Source of the DNA: JADJNY01 sp046349615 | Lineage (GTDB): Bacteria > Planctomycetota > UBA1135 > GCA-002686595 | Length of the DNA: 64,000 bases | Direction of reading: 5' to 3' | Assembly (NCBI GenBank): GCA_046349615.1 | Contig: JAXMBZ010000003.1 | Location: forward strand, 124,001-188,000 | Shown: piece after piece, positions 62,791 through 64,000 of the stretch | Layout of the letters: each line of letters starts with the position of its first letter | Numbering within the stretch: the stretch's first letter is position 1 | Translations under genes and position numbers: made by a program | Notes under the pieces: model-generated | Told to the model about the DNA's origin: nothing | The model's database searches: none | What the model saw: the letters and a program-made list of their open reading frames with translations, nothing else

Positions 62791-63663
62791 TCACCCGAGG
62801 CCGCGCTCGGCGAGGAACGCCCGCATCGCGGGCCAGCGCGCGGCGAGGTGGAGGAGCTCGCGGCCCGCGTGCTCGCGCACGGGCGCGAGCACCCGCTCGA
62901 CCTCCGCGCCGTCGGCGCCGTTCGACGCCGCGTGGATCGCGAACGCACGGAGGACGCGCAGCGGGCGGAGCACCTCCCCCGTCGCGGCGTCCTCGAGCGC
63001 GCGCCAGCGCTCCGCGAAACGCGCGCGCGCCTTCCCCGGCTCGTCCGCGCGGCACGCGACGACGGCCTCGGCCGCGGTCTCCCACGCCTCGATCACGGCG
63101 CGGTTCGCCGCGTCCTCCGCGCCGCGCTCGCGCGACGACGCGAGCCAGCGGCGCGCGTCGTCGAGGTTCCCGAGCAGCGCGTCGACGTAGGCGAGCCGGC
63201 ACGGGAGCAGCGTGACGAACCCCGCGCGCGTCTTCAGGTCGAGCTCGACTTCGATCTGCGCCCAGCGCTCGCGTGCGTGCTCGAGCTCGCCCGCGAGCAG
63301 GTCCGTCCAGCCGAGGTTGAAGAGCGCGACGTGGTTCAGGTTGCGCGGCCGCGGCCACCGCTTCACGAGCGCCGCGAAGCGCTCGCGCGCCGCGTCGAGC
63401 TCGCCCGCGCGCAGCATCGCGAGCGCGGCCTCGTTCTCGGCGGAAAAACGCTTCGCGCGCCGGAGGGTCCACGCGATCCAAGCCGCGGAACCGACGGCGA
63501 AGAGGCCGGCGAGGATCCACCCCCACGGCAACGGCGCATCCACCTCCTGGTCCAGGAACTTCGTCGTGAGCAGCGTCGCGAACACGACGGCGAAGAAGCT
63601 CCAGGCCCAGCGATCGCTGCGCCGCTTGGGCAGGGGACGGATCGGAGGCGGAGGTTTCGACAC
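62791..63663 (-). CDS. TPR-like membrane-anchored protein
   Basis: 290 residues from a GTG. Two membrane helices (about 19-37 WSFFAVVFATLLTTKFL and 47-67 WILAGLFAVGSAAWIAWTL) are followed by about 220 residues of alpha-helical repeats (LAMLRAGELDAARERFAALV, HVALFNLGWTDLLAGELEHA, RLAYVDALLGNLDDARRWLA). These have TPR spacing. It probably binds other proteins at the cytoplasmic or periplasmic face of the membrane. The C-terminus AARWPAMRAFLAERGLG is duplicated as a decayed fragment 75 bp upstream. The GTG is preceded by TACACT at 8 nt, so the gene seems leaderless. No specific family is recognised. Confidence 0.72.
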   Translation of the reverse strand: MSKPPPPIRPLPKRRSDRWAWSFFAVVFATLLTTKFLDQEVDAPLPWGWILAGLFAVGSAAWIAWTLRRAKRFSAENEAALAMLRAGELDAARERFAALVKRWPRPRNLNHVALFNLGWTDLLAGELEHARERWAQIEVELDLKTRAGFVTLLPCRLAYVDALLGNLDDARRWLASSRERGAEDAANRAVIEAWETAAEAVVACRADEPGKARARFAERWRALEDAATGEVLRPLRVLRAFAIHAASNGADGAEVERVLAPVREHAGRELLHLAARWPAMRAFLAERGLG

Positions 63664-63671
63664 GCCGCGGG

Positions 63672-63677
63672 AGTGTA
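63672..63677 (-). promoter_or_regulatory. Putative -10 element, leaderless configuration
   Basis: TACACT on the minus strand, 8 nt before the GTG at 63663. Confidence 0.4.
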
Positions 63678-63736
63678 GAGCGCGTCGCCGTCCCGTTCTG
63701 CCCCCCTGCGACGACGCGACGCGCGTCGAGCTCCGT

Positions 63737-63890
63737 TCAGGCGAGGCCGCTGCGAGCGAGGAACGCGCGCATCTCGGGCCAGGACGCGCCGAGGTGCGCG
63801 AGGTCGCGGCCGTGCGCCTCGCGCAGCACGAGCACTCGCGCTTCGCGCGCGACGTCGGGGGCGCCCGAGAGGAGCCTCGCGTGCGCCGCT
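63737..63890 (-). pseudogene. Truncated C-terminal copy of the TPR-like membrane protein
   Basis: Reading from about 63890 down to a stop at 63737-63739 gives AHLGASWPEMRAFLARSGLA at the end, which aligns with the end of the intact neighbour (HLAARWPAMRAFLAERGLG). The preceding GAPDVAREARVLVLREAHGR matches its VERVLAPVREHAGR region. Further upstream the frame is arginine-rich noise with no start. The fragment is a relic of a tandem duplication that lost its N-terminal 85 %. Confidence 0.6.
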
Positions 63891-63965
63891 TCGCTTTCGG
63901 CCGCGGAGCGCCGCCGTGCGCGGCGTCGGGATCGGCGCGCCGTTCCCCGCCGAACGAAGCCCGGG

Positions 63966-63971
63966 TATCGT
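63966..63971 (+). promoter_or_regulatory. Possible -10 element for a gene leaving the window
   Basis: TATCGT, 10 nt before an ATG at 63982, in the same configuration as other leaderless starts in this window. Confidence 0.3.
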
Positions 63972-63981
63972 CTCCGCCCCC

Positions 63982-64000
63982 ATGGGCTCCCCCCGACTGC
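63982..64000 (+). CDS. Possible N-terminus of a truncated gene
   Basis: ATG followed by five codons (GSPRL) and the window edge. The only support is the TATCGT hexamer and the C-rich spacer before it, which copy the arrangement at 12012-12027. Too short to identify. Confidence 0.25.

Overview
The window is a high-GC (about 70 % by eye), gene-dense stretch of bacterial chromosome without rRNA, tRNA, phage or insertion-sequence genes that I can recognise. It most likely comes from a planctomycete, perhaps a deep-branching lineage. This is inferred from three things: ECF sigma factors with long C-terminal extensions, two secreted proteins sharing a C-terminal module that ends in YYRNAAA plus a few residues and VxW, and a Kdo synthase, which implies an outer membrane with LPS. 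Many unit-leading genes carry a TAnnnT hexamer only 6-12 nt before the start codon, so leaderless mRNAs seem common.

Layout. 1-2 kb: a truncated gene, a WYL regulator and a Tat-exported lipocalin-like protein. 2.2-7.4 kb: a minus-strand, tightly coupled TolC / HlyD / MacB-ATPase / MacB-permease efflux operon. 7.8-12.5 kb: a DEAD-box RNA helicase, small hypotheticals and dapD (lysine/peptidoglycan precursor). 12.6-13.5 kb: a compositionally odd patch holding a decayed duplicate and a lower-GC lipoprotein. 13.6-17.3 kb: an M20 peptidase, a secreted repeat protein and a DUF1028 protein, the latter two convergent and separated by a perfect 33-bp-arm inverted repeat. 17.3-20.5 kb: a multi-PAS/GAF histidine kinase and its Rcp1-like response regulator.

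20.6-22.6 kb: biotin carboxyl carrier and biotin carboxylase subunits. Their likely partners lie further along on the same strand: a propionyl-CoA-type carboxyltransferase (33.5-35.1 kb), methylmalonyl-CoA epimerase and a methylmalonyl-CoA mutase catalytic subunit (37.1-39.2 kb). Together they could convert propionyl-CoA to succinyl-CoA. The mutase lacks its B12-binding domain, which must be encoded elsewhere.

22.7-31.7 kb is the most unusual region: two tandem, paralogous ECF sigma factors, each fused through one transmembrane helix to a roughly 650-700 residue extracytoplasmic beta-rich region, downstream of a four-gene operon of pilin-like proteins. One sigma fusion carries a secretin-like signature. 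Two giant membrane-anchored proteins built from similar carboxypeptidase-regulatory-like repeats lie at 39.5-46.8 kb.

46.9-64 kb: a RluD-type pseudouridine synthase, an HD-GYP response regulator, an orphan DUF262/DUF1524 (GmrSD-like) putative defence protein, a sulfatase-modifying-factor-fold protein, a glycine-rich RRM protein, valS, a sugar-nucleotide reductase-like protein, a large secreted protein, a lipid kinase with kdsA, an organophosphate:phosphate antiporter-type MFS transporter, a TPR-like membrane protein and a decayed copy of its C-terminus.
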